Assembly (NCBI GenBank): GCA_051001455.1
Contig: JBPCNH010000006.1
Span: forward strand, 1-64,000
Length of the DNA stretch: 64,000 bases
Direction of reading: 5' to 3'
From: JBPCNH01 sp051001455
GTDB taxonomy: Bacteria > Actinomycetota > CADDZG01 > WHSQ01
Shown: positions 40,616 through 49,271 of the stretch, in pieces
Layout of the letters: every line of letters starts with the position of its first letter
Position numbering within the stretch: position 1 is the stretch's first letter
Program-made: the position numbers and the translations under genes
The notes under the pieces: generated by a model
The model's input: only the letters and a program-made list of their open reading frames with translations
What the model was told of the DNA's origin: nothing
Databases searched by the model: none

Positions 40616-42022
40616 ATGGCAGACAAAGACGAGCGCAGTCGTCCGATCCCGACCGGTTGGGCGCAGCGGGGAGCGCGGCTCGCGGGCCAAACCGGGAAAT
40701 CCGCAGCGCGGTTCCTGGGTACGCGTGTGAAGTCTTTCGCCTCGCCCGAACGAGCGGGGGAGTACCTAGAAGGTTTCCACCACACCACTGCTCAGCAGGT
40801 CGTGCAGATGTTGGGCGAGATGAAGGGCGCGGCCATGAAGGTTGGTCAGCTCGCGTCGTTCTACGAGTTCGCTGCTCCCGGTGAGCACCTGGCGACCTAC
40901 AAGGACGCCCTCACGATGCTGCAGAACTCAGCTCCACCCATGGATCCGGAAGCCTCCAAGCAGGTCATCCTCGAAGAATTCGGCGCGCCGGTCGACGAGT
41001 TGTTCGCCTCTTTCGACGAGAACGCGATCGCGGCAGCATCTATCGGTCAGGTTCATAAAGCGAAGTTGCACTCGGGGGAATCTGTCGCAGTGAAGGTGCA
41101 GTATCCCGGGGTTGACGAAGCCGTTCGCAGCGATCTGAAGAATATCAGCGCGCTTACGAAGCTCTCGGTCGCGATCGCGCCGAACATCGATCCCAAGGAG
41201 ATCGCTAACGAGGTCAGGGAGCGCGTGCTCGAAGAGCTCGATTACCTGCGCGAGGCAGCGAACCAGGAGCGCTTCGCCGCGCTCTTTGAGGGACATCCCT
41301 ACATCGTGGTGCCGAAAGTTTTTCTCGAGATGTCGCGTCGCCGTGTGATCACCCAAGAGTTCATCGAGGGAGCGCCGTTCCATGACGCGTTCGAAGAGAA
41401 CGAGGCGTCTCGCAATCGAACGGCCGAGATACTTTTCCGGTTCTTCTACGGAAGCCTCAATAGGTTCCTGATCTTCTCGGCGGATCCCCACCCGGGCAAC
41501 TACAGATTGCTCCCGGATGGGCGCGTGGCGTTCCTCGATTTCGGTCTCGTTCGCGCGGTCGATCCGGGACAGCTGGAGGAGCTCCATCAGATAGCGGTAG
41601 CGCTGATCGATGAAGATAGGGAGGCCGGGCGAGCGGCTCTGGAATCATTGGGTGTCCTCAATCGGCGAACTCCGGAGATCGATGTCATCTGGGAGCATCT
41701 GCGGTTGCTGAACAGCCCCATCCTCGAAGACCGGCCGATGAAGATCGACAGGGAGCTCGTTCAAGGGATAGCGGCGGCCGGATTCGATCCTCGCTCCCCG
41801 GCTTTTCAGAGCCTCAGGAAAGTAAGAGTGCCGGGGGTCGTCATCACCTTGAACCGGATGGGGTTCGGCGTGGCCTCCTTACTCGCGCGTTTGGAGGCAA
41901 CCAACAACTGGCAAGCGATCATGCGGGAGATGTGGGATGACGAACCCTCTCAGACCGAGATAGGGAGAGCGGAACAAGCGTGGTTAGCACAGCGGCATCC
42001 CGGCCTCCCGGGAGCCGATTAG
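40616..42022 (+). CDS. ABC1/UbiB-family atypical kinase
   Basis: 468 residues with the ABC1 signatures: KGAAMKVGQLASFY (the KxGQ N-terminal extension), AAASIGQVHKAKL (Ala-rich loop in place of a Gly loop), VKVQYPGV (ATP Lys), ADPHPGNY (metal/catalytic Asp-Asn) and FLDFGLVR (DFG). Members act as ATPases or kinases linked to isoprenoid lipid metabolism. A quinone role is common but unproven here. Leaderless start with TAGAGT 7 bp upstream. Confidence 0.92.
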   Translation: MADKDERSRPIPTGWAQRGARLAGQTGKSAARFLGTRVKSFASPERAGEYLEGFHHTTAQQVVQMLGEMKGAAMKVGQLASFYEFAAPGEHLATYKDALTMLQNSAPPMDPEASKQVILEEFGAPVDELFASFDENAIAAASIGQVHKAKLHSGESVAVKVQYPGVDEAVRSDLKNISALTKLSVAIAPNIDPKEIANEVRERVLEELDYLREAANQERFAALFEGHPYIVVPKVFLEMSRRRVITQEFIEGAPFHDAFEENEASRNRTAEILFRFFYGSLNRFLIFSADPHPGNYRLLPDGRVAFLDFGLVRAVDPGQLEELHQIAVALIDEDREAGRAALESLGVLNRRTPEIDVIWEHLRLLNSPILEDRPMKIDRELVQGIAAAGFDPRSPAFQSLRKVRVPGVVITLNRMGFGVASLLARLEATNNWQAIMREMWDDEPSQTEIGRAEQAWLAQRHPGLPGAD

Positions 42023-42057
42023 AGGCACGGGCTCTGGAGGGACTCGCACGGGCGCGT

Positions 42058-43764
42058 TCAGCGTTCCGTGGGTGTCGTGACGGCTCCTTCCGACGCCGAT
42101 GTCACCGATGCTGCGTACTTAGCGAACACCCCACTTCGGTAGCGGGCCGGCGGCGGGCTCCAGTCGGCGAGCCGCTTCTCGATCTCTTCATCGTCTAGTG
42201 CCACCCTCAACTCCCGCGCTCCGACATCGATCTCGATCGTGTCACCGTCGCGGAGGGCGGCTATGGGTCCTCGCTTCACCGCTTCGGGCGCGACGTGTCC
42301 GACCATCAGACCGTGGGTCGCCCCACTGAAGCGCCCGTCTGTGACGAGGGCTATGTGCTCGCCCATCCCCTCTCCGGCTAGTGCAGCGGTGACGGCAAGC
42401 ATCTCCCGCATCCCCGGCCCTCCCGCGGGGCCTTCGTAGCGGATCACGAGGACGTCGCCGCGCTCTATCTCTTGGCCTACCACTGCTTGGAAACAGGTCT
42501 CCTCGGAATCGAAAACGCGGGCCGGCCCTCGGTGGAAGAGACGATCGTGTCCGACGAGCTTGACCACGCTGCCTTCAGGAGACAGGTTCCCTCGCAGGAT
42601 CGCGAGTCCTCCGGTGGCCTTCAAGGGCTCTTCGATCGGGCGCACCACCTCCTGGAACGGAGTCTCGATAGTGCTGCCGGCGATCTCCGAGACGGTCCGG
42701 CCGTCTACCGTTGGGGAATCCGCGTGCAGCAAGTCTTTCTTCAGCAGTTCACGCATCAACAGGGGCACTCCGCCGGCGTTGTGGAGGTCGCTGGCGACGA
42801 ACCGACCACCTGGTTTCAGGTCGGCGATGATCGGCGTGCGGGCAACGATCTCATGGAGGTCGTCGATCGACAGGTCGATATCGAGCTCACGAGCGATCGC
42901 GAGCAGATGCAATACGCCGTTCGTGGAACCGCCCGTCGCCGCGATGGAAGCGATGGCGTTCTCTAGAGCGCGCCGGTCCATGATCTGCGAAGGCTTGATG
43001 TTGTCTTTCAGGAGACGCATCGCGATGCGTCCCGTTTCTTCAGCCGCCGCTTTCTTCCCGGGTTCCGTTGCGGGGATACCTGACGATCCTGAGGGACTGA
43101 TGCCTAGAAAGTCACAGGCCGTAGCCATCGTGTTGGCGGTGAACTGACCACCGCAGGTGCCGGCCCCGGGACAAGCCTTGTTCTCGAGTTCGAGCAGGTC
43201 GGCATCGTCGATCTCTCCGGCGGCATGACGGCCGACCGCCTCGAACACGTCCTGGATCGTTACGTCTTTCCCCCTCCAACGCCCGGGAGCCATAGAGCCG
43301 TTGTAGAGGATCACCCCTGGGATATCCAGACGGGCGAGCGCCATCACGGCTCCGGGGATCGTCTTGTCGCATCCGACCAGGCACACAAGCCCATCGAACA
43401 GATGTCCCCGGGCGACCAGTTCGATGGAATCCGCTATTACTTCTCTGCTCACTAGCGAGGCGCGCATCCCCTCCGTACCCATCGTCACAGCGTCGGAGAT
43501 GGAGATGGTGTTGAACTCCATCGGGGTGCCGCCCGCGGTACTGATACCGGCTTTCACTTGGGCGGCCAGAGAACGTTGATTCAGGTTGCAGGGCATGGTT
43601 TCGGTCCAGGTGGTAGCGACCCCGATGAGGGGTTTGGCTAGATCGTCGTCGTTGAAACCAACAGCCTTCAACATCGCCCGCGCCGCGGCACGGTTGGGGC
43701 CGTCCGTCAGGGCGGAACTCTGACGCTTGGTCGAGTCGGACGGGTCTCTGTAGGGATTGCTCAT
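42058..43764 (-). CDS. ilvD: Dihydroxy-acid dehydratase
   Basis: 568 residues, the normal length. It converts 2,3-dihydroxy-3-methylvalerate and -isovalerate to the keto acids in isoleucine and valine synthesis. The Fe-S cluster Cys residues lie in VGCDKTIPG and CPGAGTCGGQFTANTM. The C-terminal swivel domain has VTDGRFSGATHG and GHVAPEA. It is a lone gene here, without ilvBNC or leuCD nearby. Confidence 0.96.
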   Translation of the reverse strand: MSNPYRDPSDSTKRQSSALTDGPNRAAARAMLKAVGFNDDDLAKPLIGVATTWTETMPCNLNQRSLAAQVKAGISTAGGTPMEFNTISISDAVTMGTEGMRASLVSREVIADSIELVARGHLFDGLVCLVGCDKTIPGAVMALARLDIPGVILYNGSMAPGRWRGKDVTIQDVFEAVGRHAAGEIDDADLLELENKACPGAGTCGGQFTANTMATACDFLGISPSGSSGIPATEPGKKAAAEETGRIAMRLLKDNIKPSQIMDRRALENAIASIAATGGSTNGVLHLLAIARELDIDLSIDDLHEIVARTPIIADLKPGGRFVASDLHNAGGVPLLMRELLKKDLLHADSPTVDGRTVSEIAGSTIETPFQEVVRPIEEPLKATGGLAILRGNLSPEGSVVKLVGHDRLFHRGPARVFDSEETCFQAVVGQEIERGDVLVIRYEGPAGGPGMREMLAVTAALAGEGMGEHIALVTDGRFSGATHGLMVGHVAPEAVKRGPIAALRDGDTIEIDVGARELRVALDDEEIEKRLADWSPPPARYRSGVFAKYAASVTSASEGAVTTPTER

Positions 43765-43854
43765 CTGGTGGGACGATATATGCGGCCAGCCAATGAAGCA
43801 CGGGGTACGCAGGGAACATCCCGGCTGGACCGAGGGTCCCCTATGGCTAAGGGC

Positions 43855-44328
43855 TTACTCCTCGACCTCCACCTCGACGTCTTCGTCGTCATCGTCGGGA
43901 GTGGTCACGATCACCGTCTCGGTTGCATCAGGCTGTGGGTCTTGGTCCGGGTCCGCCGGCTCTTCCAGCCCGCCTACGGTGATGACACCCTTCATCTGAT
44001 CGGGGTGGAACTTGCAGTAGAAATTGTAGGTTCCGGGAGTCTCGGGGACGCCGAAGGTTCCTTCTACCTCCTGAGCGCTCTGAGCCTCGAGCTCCACGTC
44101 CATGTCCGGAACCGTGAAGGAGTGGAGCTGATCTCCGTTATTGATCAGCGTGATCGTGGCCGATGTCGATGGTTGCAACACGATGGTGGTCTGGTCGAAG
44201 TAGAAGTCGAATGCCTCAACCGTGGTCGACACGGAGCGAGCGGCCTCGTCGTCGTTCTCGTCGTTGCAGGCGCTCATGAAGCCGACCGACAGAAGCAGGA
44301 TCGTCATCAGGGCGACAGGCTTTGTCAT
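43855..44328 (-). CDS. Cupredoxin-like copper lipoprotein
   Basis: 157 residues from ATG 44328 (GGAGG 4-5 bases upstream). The signal peptide ends VGFMSAC, a likely lipid-modified Cys. The cupredoxin fold shows the four type 1 copper ligands in order: His in NNGDQLHSF, then Cys, His and Met in YNFYCKFHPDQM. A ~35-residue acidic tail (PDPDQDPQPD, then DDDDEDVEVEVEE) follows. It probably carries electrons at the outer membrane face. Confidence 0.88.
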   Translation of the reverse strand: MTKPVALMTILLLSVGFMSACNDENDDEAARSVSTTVEAFDFYFDQTTIVLQPSTSATITLINNGDQLHSFTVPDMDVELEAQSAQEVEGTFGVPETPGTYNFYCKFHPDQMKGVITVGGLEEPADPDQDPQPDATETVIVTTPDDDDEDVEVEVEE

Positions 44329-44404
44329 CATTCCTCCCATTTGTTGTTCGCTAGGTCTGCTGTTACCCGGGGTTGGCCTGCTGAAAACGGGTAGTGACCA
44401 CCCC

Positions 44405-45307
44405 ATGACGAAGCGCATCTGGGGCCGGCTGGTCTCTTGGGAGATACCCGCGACTAGAGGGCTCACGTTCGGTGAGATGGTTTCGGCGCTTATCCATGAG
44501 CTCGACAAGGACCATCTTCGGTCCTACGCCGGGAATCTCGCGTTCCGCGGGTTCCTCGCGATATTCGGAGCTCTCGTCATCTTGTTCTCCGTCATGGGCA
44601 TCTTCGGCGCCAAAGACCTGGTCGACGCTCTCGTGTCACAGGTTTCCTCGGTGGTTCCCGAGCCCGCGATCGAGGCATTGCGCAGCCAGGTTTTGACCAC
44701 GGCCAAAGAATCGTCTTCCCCCGGCGGGTTCTACCCGGCCCTTGCCCTCCTCGGTGCGCTCTATACCTTGTCTGCCACTGCTCGCGGCGTTATCGACGGT
44801 TTGAACAAGATGATGAATTTCGACGAGAAGCGCCCGTTGCTGAAGCGAGGTGTCGTCTCTGTGACGATGGCATTGGTAGTGCTGATCCTGTTGATGGTGG
44901 CGCTACTTCTCATCGTCGCCGGGTCCAGTTTCGGAGAGGCGGTATCGCGCAGCGTGGGCCTAAGCGGCGACTTCGCGTTGGTATTCAGGATTCTCAGATG
45001 GCCGGCTCTGATCGCCCTCGTTCTGTTCGCTTACGCCCTCGTCTACTACTACGCTCCGGCAGAGCGGGTCGATTTCAAAGCCGTGTCGCACGGATCAGTC
45101 ATCGCACTGCCTCTCTGGTTGATCGGCTCGAAGGTCTTTGCAGTGATGGTCGAGAGCTTCGGATCGTTCGAAGAGACGTACGGAGCGTTGGCGGGGGTCG
45201 TGGTTCTGATGTTCTACATGTTCTTTTCCTCTTACGTCCTGTTCATCGGGGCTGAGATCAACGATGTCGTCGACCGCAACCGCAAGGGGCGGAAGTTAAG
45301 GTCGTAG
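44405..45307 (+). CDS. YihY/BrkB-family membrane protein (second copy)
   Basis: 300 residues from ATG 44405, six helices: LRSYAGNLAFRGFLAIFGALVILF at the first, a LYTLSATARGVIDGLNKM helix and the closing VVLMFYMFFSSYVLFIGAEINDV. It shares the family plan of the protein at 33700 but is diverged. The PAS gene follows after 2 bp, so the two are co-transcribed. No ribosome site is evident. Confidence 0.88.
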   Translation: MTKRIWGRLVSWEIPATRGLTFGEMVSALIHELDKDHLRSYAGNLAFRGFLAIFGALVILFSVMGIFGAKDLVDALVSQVSSVVPEPAIEALRSQVLTTAKESSSPGGFYPALALLGALYTLSATARGVIDGLNKMMNFDEKRPLLKRGVVSVTMALVVLILLMVALLLIVAGSSFGEAVSRSVGLSGDFALVFRILRWPALIALVLFAYALVYYYAPAERVDFKAVSHGSVIALPLWLIGSKVFAVMVESFGSFEETYGALAGVVVLMFYMFFSSYVLFIGAEINDVVDRNRKGRKLRS

Positions 45308-45309
45308 TC

Positions 45310-45963
45310 GTGAGTCAAGAGCAACGGCGGGTAGCGCTTCAAAACGCGATGTTGGCGGCCATCGTCGAATCTTCTGAGGATGCCATCCTTGGGAAGGACC
45401 GACACGGCATGATCCTTGCGTGGAACGGAGGAGCAGAGCGCCTGTGCGGATATACCGAAGCACAGATCATCGGCAAGAACATCTCCATCCTCATTGCACC
45501 GGAGCAGAAGGGTGAGGAGACGAAGATCCTCGACCGCATCATCGCCGGAGAGCGGATCACGCACTACGAGACGAATTGGGTGAAGAAGGACGGCGAGCAG
45601 GTCCTGGTCTCCCTTACCATCTCGCCGGTTCGGGATGCGGCTGGGATGGTCGTCGGGGCTTCCACGATCGCTCGGGACCTAACCCAGACCCGCCTGACGG
45701 AGTCGCTCAGGACTCGCGCTGAGTTACTCGAGGCGAAGCGCGAGCAAGCGCTCGAGCTGAACGACGCGGTTCTACAGGGGTTGGTTCTAGCGAAGCTTTC
45801 GATGGAGACCGGAGACGGCGACGGCGCCCTTCATGCGGTGGAGAGATCGCTCGCTGCGGCGCGCCGCATCATCGGCGCGTTGATCGATGATGCGCAAGTC
45901 AAAGACGGTAGGTCCCTCTTCCTGCGAGATACCCCTCCTTGGAACGTGCGGGGGGATGCATAG
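45310..45963 (+). CDS. PAS-domain protein with a degenerate histidine-kinase-like C-terminus
   Basis: 217 residues from GTG 45310. The PAS/PAC domain covers about 15-130 (VESSEDAILGKDRHGMILAWN, WVKKDGEQVLVSLTISPV). A coiled-coil helix follows, then ELNDAVLQGLVLAKLSMETG and AARRIIGALIDDA, which resembles a HisKA_3-type dimerisation helix with Asn where the phospho-acceptor His would be. No ATPase domain is present. It probably senses a small ligand or redox state and acts by protein contact. Confidence 0.8.
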   Translation: MSQEQRRVALQNAMLAAIVESSEDAILGKDRHGMILAWNGGAERLCGYTEAQIIGKNISILIAPEQKGEETKILDRIIAGERITHYETNWVKKDGEQVLVSLTISPVRDAAGMVVGASTIARDLTQTRLTESLRTRAELLEAKREQALELNDAVLQGLVLAKLSMETGDGDGALHAVERSLAAARRIIGALIDDAQVKDGRSLFLRDTPPWNVRGDA

Positions 45964-45979
45964 CGCGCGTCGGTGCGAC

Positions 45980-45985
45980 TACGCT
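45980..45985 (+). promoter_or_regulatory. Leaderless-type -10 (TACGCT) for pheA
   Basis: TACGCT ends 6 bp before GTG 45992. An ATG abuts the element and is too close to the box, so GTG is preferred. Confidence 0.5.
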
Positions 45986-45991
45986 ATGCAC

Positions 45992-46816
45992 GTGGATAAG
46001 ACAGTTGCATACCAAGGTGAAGCCGGCGCGTACTCCGAGACCGGTTCGCAGCAACTGTTCCCAAATCTCGACCATCGTCCCTACAGCTCCATCCGAAGGG
46101 TGTTCGAGGCGGTCGAGGTCGGCAGGGTCGACTTCGGGCTGGTACCGATGGACAACTCTCAAGCCGGCAGCATCAATGAGACATACGATCTGTTCCTCAA
46201 GCATGGGTTGCATCTTGTGGGCGAGACCGTGGTGCGGGTCGATCACTGCCTTCTGGCTTTACCGGGCCGGTCGATCGACGACATCGTGGAGGTCATCTCG
46301 CATCCTCAGGCCATCGCGCAATCCGAGGAGTTCCTCACTTCTCTCGGGCTGAAGCTGCGCCCGGACTACGATACGGCCGGTGCCGCGAAGCGCGTCGCGG
46401 AGGAGAAGCTCGACACCACCGCGGCCATCGCGTCACGGCGAGCGGCGGAGATATACGGACTCGATGTTGTGGCCGAACGTATCCAGACCTATCCCGACAA
46501 CTACACCCGCTTCGGCGCCCTCTCGAGGAGCCCTGAGCCGTTGGCCGACGCGGACAAGTCCTCGTTGGTGTTCGGGGTGGGGCACGTCTCCGGCTCGTTG
46601 ATGCGTTGCCTGGCGTCTTTCGCCGACCGGCATCTCAATCTGTCGAAACTCGAATCACGCCCGCGCGCGGGACGACCGTGGGAATACGTCTTCTATGCGG
46701 ATGTCGAGGCTCCGGCAGGCGAACCCCCAATGATCGAGGCCCTAGCCGAGGTGAGCAGCCATTCGACTTTCACCCGCTTGCTCGGCACCTACGCATCCGG
46801 CTTCGCCCCTCGCTGA
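45992..46816 (+). CDS. pheA: Prephenate dehydratase
   Basis: 274 residues. It converts prephenate to phenylpyruvate in phenylalanine synthesis. The catalytic domain opens VAYQGEAGAYSE and has PMDNSQAGSINETYD, the conserved SHPQAIAQ segment and DTAGAAKRVAEE with the T-A-x-A motif. The C-terminal ACT domain contains GVGHVSGSL and LSKLESRP, the Phe-binding ESRP element, so feedback inhibition by phenylalanine is expected. No chorismate mutase domain is fused. Confidence 0.95.
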   Translation: MDKTVAYQGEAGAYSETGSQQLFPNLDHRPYSSIRRVFEAVEVGRVDFGLVPMDNSQAGSINETYDLFLKHGLHLVGETVVRVDHCLLALPGRSIDDIVEVISHPQAIAQSEEFLTSLGLKLRPDYDTAGAAKRVAEEKLDTTAAIASRRAAEIYGLDVVAERIQTYPDNYTRFGALSRSPEPLADADKSSLVFGVGHVSGSLMRCLASFADRHLNLSKLESRPRAGRPWEYVFYADVEAPAGEPPMIEALAEVSSHSTFTRLLGTYASGFAPR

Positions 46817-46894
46817 CGCTTCTGCCAGAGAGATAGTTGCTCGGGCGCGGCTAGTCTGGGGTCTCCACACACCACGACATAGGAAGGACGACTG

Positions 46895-48376
46895 ATGGCT
46901 GAGGTCGAGCTCCTGTCTGAGGTTTCCAAATTCATCGAGAGCGCTCCCAAGATGCTGATCGGGGGTAAGCCCGCCGAGGCCTCATCGGGCGCCACGTTCG
47001 AGGTTAGGGATCCGTCGACCGGGAAGGTCCTGACCGAGGTTCCCCGGGCCGGCGTGGCCGAAGTCGATCAAGCGGTCGCTGCGGCGCGCTCCGCGGTGGA
47101 GGACCGCCGATGGTCCGGGCTCCGCCCCGGAAAGCGCACGGAGGTCCTGTACAAGCTCGGTGAGCTGATCAAACGGAACATCAACGAGTTGACTCAGCTC
47201 GAAGCGATCGATTCTGGCAAGCCGGTGAAGATCGCGTCCGGCGAGATATGGGCGGCCGGGGAGGTCTTTCGTTACTTCTCGGGTTGGCCGACGAAGATCT
47301 TCGGTGAGACGAATCCGACCCAGGACGACATGCTCGTCTATACGCTCCGCGAACCGGTGGGCGTGTGCGCGGGCATCATCCCGTGGAACTACCCCTTGAT
47401 CATGGCGGCCTGGAAGGTGGCTCCCGCTCTGGCGTTCGGCAACGCGATCATCCTGAAGCCCGCCGAGCAGACTCCGCTCACGGCGATCAGACTGGGAGAG
47501 CTATGCCTCGAGGCCGGGGTCCCCGAGGGCGTCGTGAATGTGGTTACGGGCTTTGGCGAAGAAGCGGGTCAGTCCCTAGCGCAGCACGTCGGTGTCGACA
47601 AGGTCGCCTTCACCGGTTCAACCGAGGTAGGTCGCAAGATCCTTCATGCGTCCGAGGACAACCTAAAGAGAGTCACCCTGGAGCTCGGAGGTAAATCGCC
47701 GAACATCGTCTTTCCCGACGCGGACATGCGGCGCGCAGCGAAAGGATCCATGTACGGCATCTTCCTGAATACCGGTCAGGTTTGCACCGCCGGTAGCCGC
47801 ATCCTCGTCGAGAAGTCGATCCATGACGAGTTCGTACAGTCCCTCATCGAGGCCACCGCCTCCATGAAGCTCGGTCCTGCACTGGATGACGAGTCGGGCA
47901 TGGGGCCAGTCGTTTCCGAGCAGCAGCTCGAACGTGTGATTGGTTACATCGACATCGGTTCTTCAGAAGGTGCAGACATCGCGACAGGTGGCGGTCGAGC
48001 CGTCGATCTAGGCGAGGGTTATTTCGTCCAGCCGACGATCTTCACAGGCGTGCGCAATGACATGCGGATCGCGCAAGAAGAGATCTTCGGGCCGGTTGCC
48101 GCGGTGATCGAGGTCGACGACGTGGACCATGCGATAGAGGTTGCCAACGACACGATCTACGGCCTGGCTGCTTCGGTGTGGACGACGGACTTGGCGAAGG
48201 CGCACCGCGTGGCTAAAGGGATCAAGGCGGGAACCGTATGGATCAACGGGCACGGCTTGGTCGATCCCAGCGTCTCCTTCGGAGGCTACAAGCAATCGGG
48301 GTTCGGACGAGAATTGGGTGTCCATTCGATGGAGGCCTACACAGAGGTCAAATCCGTGTGGGTCAATCTCAAGTAG
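46895..48376 (+). CDS. NAD(P)-dependent aldehyde dehydrogenase (betaine-aldehyde type)
   Basis: 493 residues. Catalytic Cys297 (NTGQVCTAGSR) and Glu263 (LELGGKSP) are present, with IIPWNYPLIMAAWKVAPAL and FTGSTEVGRKI for cofactor binding and FGPVAAV near the end. It is most like gamma-aminobutyraldehyde/betaine aldehyde dehydrogenases, but the substrate cannot be fixed from sequence alone. GGAAGG lies 7 bases before the ATG, with a TAGTCT -10 farther upstream. Confidence 0.93.
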   Translation: MAEVELLSEVSKFIESAPKMLIGGKPAEASSGATFEVRDPSTGKVLTEVPRAGVAEVDQAVAAARSAVEDRRWSGLRPGKRTEVLYKLGELIKRNINELTQLEAIDSGKPVKIASGEIWAAGEVFRYFSGWPTKIFGETNPTQDDMLVYTLREPVGVCAGIIPWNYPLIMAAWKVAPALAFGNAIILKPAEQTPLTAIRLGELCLEAGVPEGVVNVVTGFGEEAGQSLAQHVGVDKVAFTGSTEVGRKILHASEDNLKRVTLELGGKSPNIVFPDADMRRAAKGSMYGIFLNTGQVCTAGSRILVEKSIHDEFVQSLIEATASMKLGPALDDESGMGPVVSEQQLERVIGYIDIGSSEGADIATGGGRAVDLGEGYFVQPTIFTGVRNDMRIAQEEIFGPVAAVIEVDDVDHAIEVANDTIYGLAASVWTTDLAKAHRVAKGIKAGTVWINGHGLVDPSVSFGGYKQSGFGRELGVHSMEAYTEVKSVWVNLK

Positions 48377-48382
48377 CCGCCT

Positions 48383-48691
48383 TTACGCCCCCTCGTCGGC
48401 CCCCGGATCCTTCGGCCGCACCACCACGGTGTCGTGTTGTGGCTCGAGTGCCACCACCGCGTGGGGGATCGCCTCCGAGATGGCCGGGTCCACGAAGAGC
48501 CGCAGTCCCGAGCAGTCGGCCGTGGACTCACCCTCGAGAGGCCCCTCAGCCATCTCGACCTGGATATCGAACCCTCCGCCGAGGCCCCTGGCCCCGCGGA
48601 GCCTGATCCCGCCGGAGGAGCGATCTACACCACTCAATTCGAGGGACCTCGTGAGCACCTCCAAGGCCTCCTCGGTCACTTCTATCGACAT
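48383..48691 (-). CDS. HesB/IscA-like protein lacking the CxC motif
   Basis: 102 residues from ATG 48691 with GGAGG 7 bases upstream. The IscA/HesB fold is suggested by IEVTEEALEVLTRSLEL, GGIRLRGARGLGGGFDIQVE and LFVDPAISEAI. Only one Cys is present (ADCSGL), and the C-terminal CxC of true A-type carriers is replaced by VVVRPKDPG. It is therefore unlikely to carry an Fe-S cluster in the usual way. It converges with the aldehyde dehydrogenase gene, 6 bp between stops. Confidence 0.78.
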   Translation of the reverse strand: MSIEVTEEALEVLTRSLELSGVDRSSGGIRLRGARGLGGGFDIQVEMAEGPLEGESTADCSGLRLFVDPAISEAIPHAVVALEPQHDTVVVRPKDPGADEGA

Positions 48692-48779
48692 GTCTTGTCC
48701 TCCGTATCGAGCGGGAGGGAATCGGCCGCCCTATTAGATTGCTGAGCCAGATGAGAGTAAGTCTTCAAAGGAGAGGCTG

Positions 48780-49178
48780 ATGGACGACAAGGTCAGAGGG
48801 TTCCTGGATCAGCATCACACCGCCGTGATGACCACCACGAAGAAGGACGGCACGCCGCACGTGGCCATGGTCGGGATCGGGCTCGTTGATGGCGAGTTGT
48901 GGAGCTCTGGGACCCAGGATCGCGTGCGCACCGGGCACCTCCGCCGCCTGCCCAAGGCGGCTCTCTGCGTCCTGGATATGGACAACCGCTACAGCTGGTT
49001 GGGGATCGAAGCGACGGTGGACATTCTCGACGGTCCCGAGGCTGTCGAGCAGAATCTGGCGTTGTACCGGGTTCTTGCTGGAGAACCCGACGATCTCGAG
49101 GAGTACAAGGCCGCGATGGTGAAGGAGAAGCGGCTTATCTACCGGTTCAATATCGAACGCACCTACGGGATGATTTAG
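48780..49178 (+). CDS. PPOX-class F420/flavin-dependent oxidoreductase
   Basis: 132 residues with the split-barrel flavin fold: HHTAVMTTTKKDGTPHVAMVG at the N-terminus, LWSSGTQDRVRTGHLRRLPKAALCVLD and YSWLGIEATVDILDG. This is the small F420-type PPOX group (TIGR03618-like) common in Actinobacteria. The reaction is unknown. AAGGAGAGG lies just before the ATG. Confidence 0.87.
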   Translation: MDDKVRGFLDQHHTAVMTTTKKDGTPHVAMVGIGLVDGELWSSGTQDRVRTGHLRRLPKAALCVLDMDNRYSWLGIEATVDILDGPEAVEQNLALYRVLAGEPDDLEEYKAAMVKEKRLIYRFNIERTYGMI

Positions 49179-49271
49179 GCCGCATCCATCCGTGTTGCCC
49201 TCAAGGCCTTTCTTGCTCCGACCGATACAGACGCAAGGCGGCTGGACCGGCCGCAAGACGACGGAGGCAGA

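Noticed and set aside
43766..43854. Inverted-repeat-like GGGAAC/GGTCCC stretch between ilvD and the cupredoxin gene
   Set aside because: The arms do not form a continuous stem and no T-tract follows.
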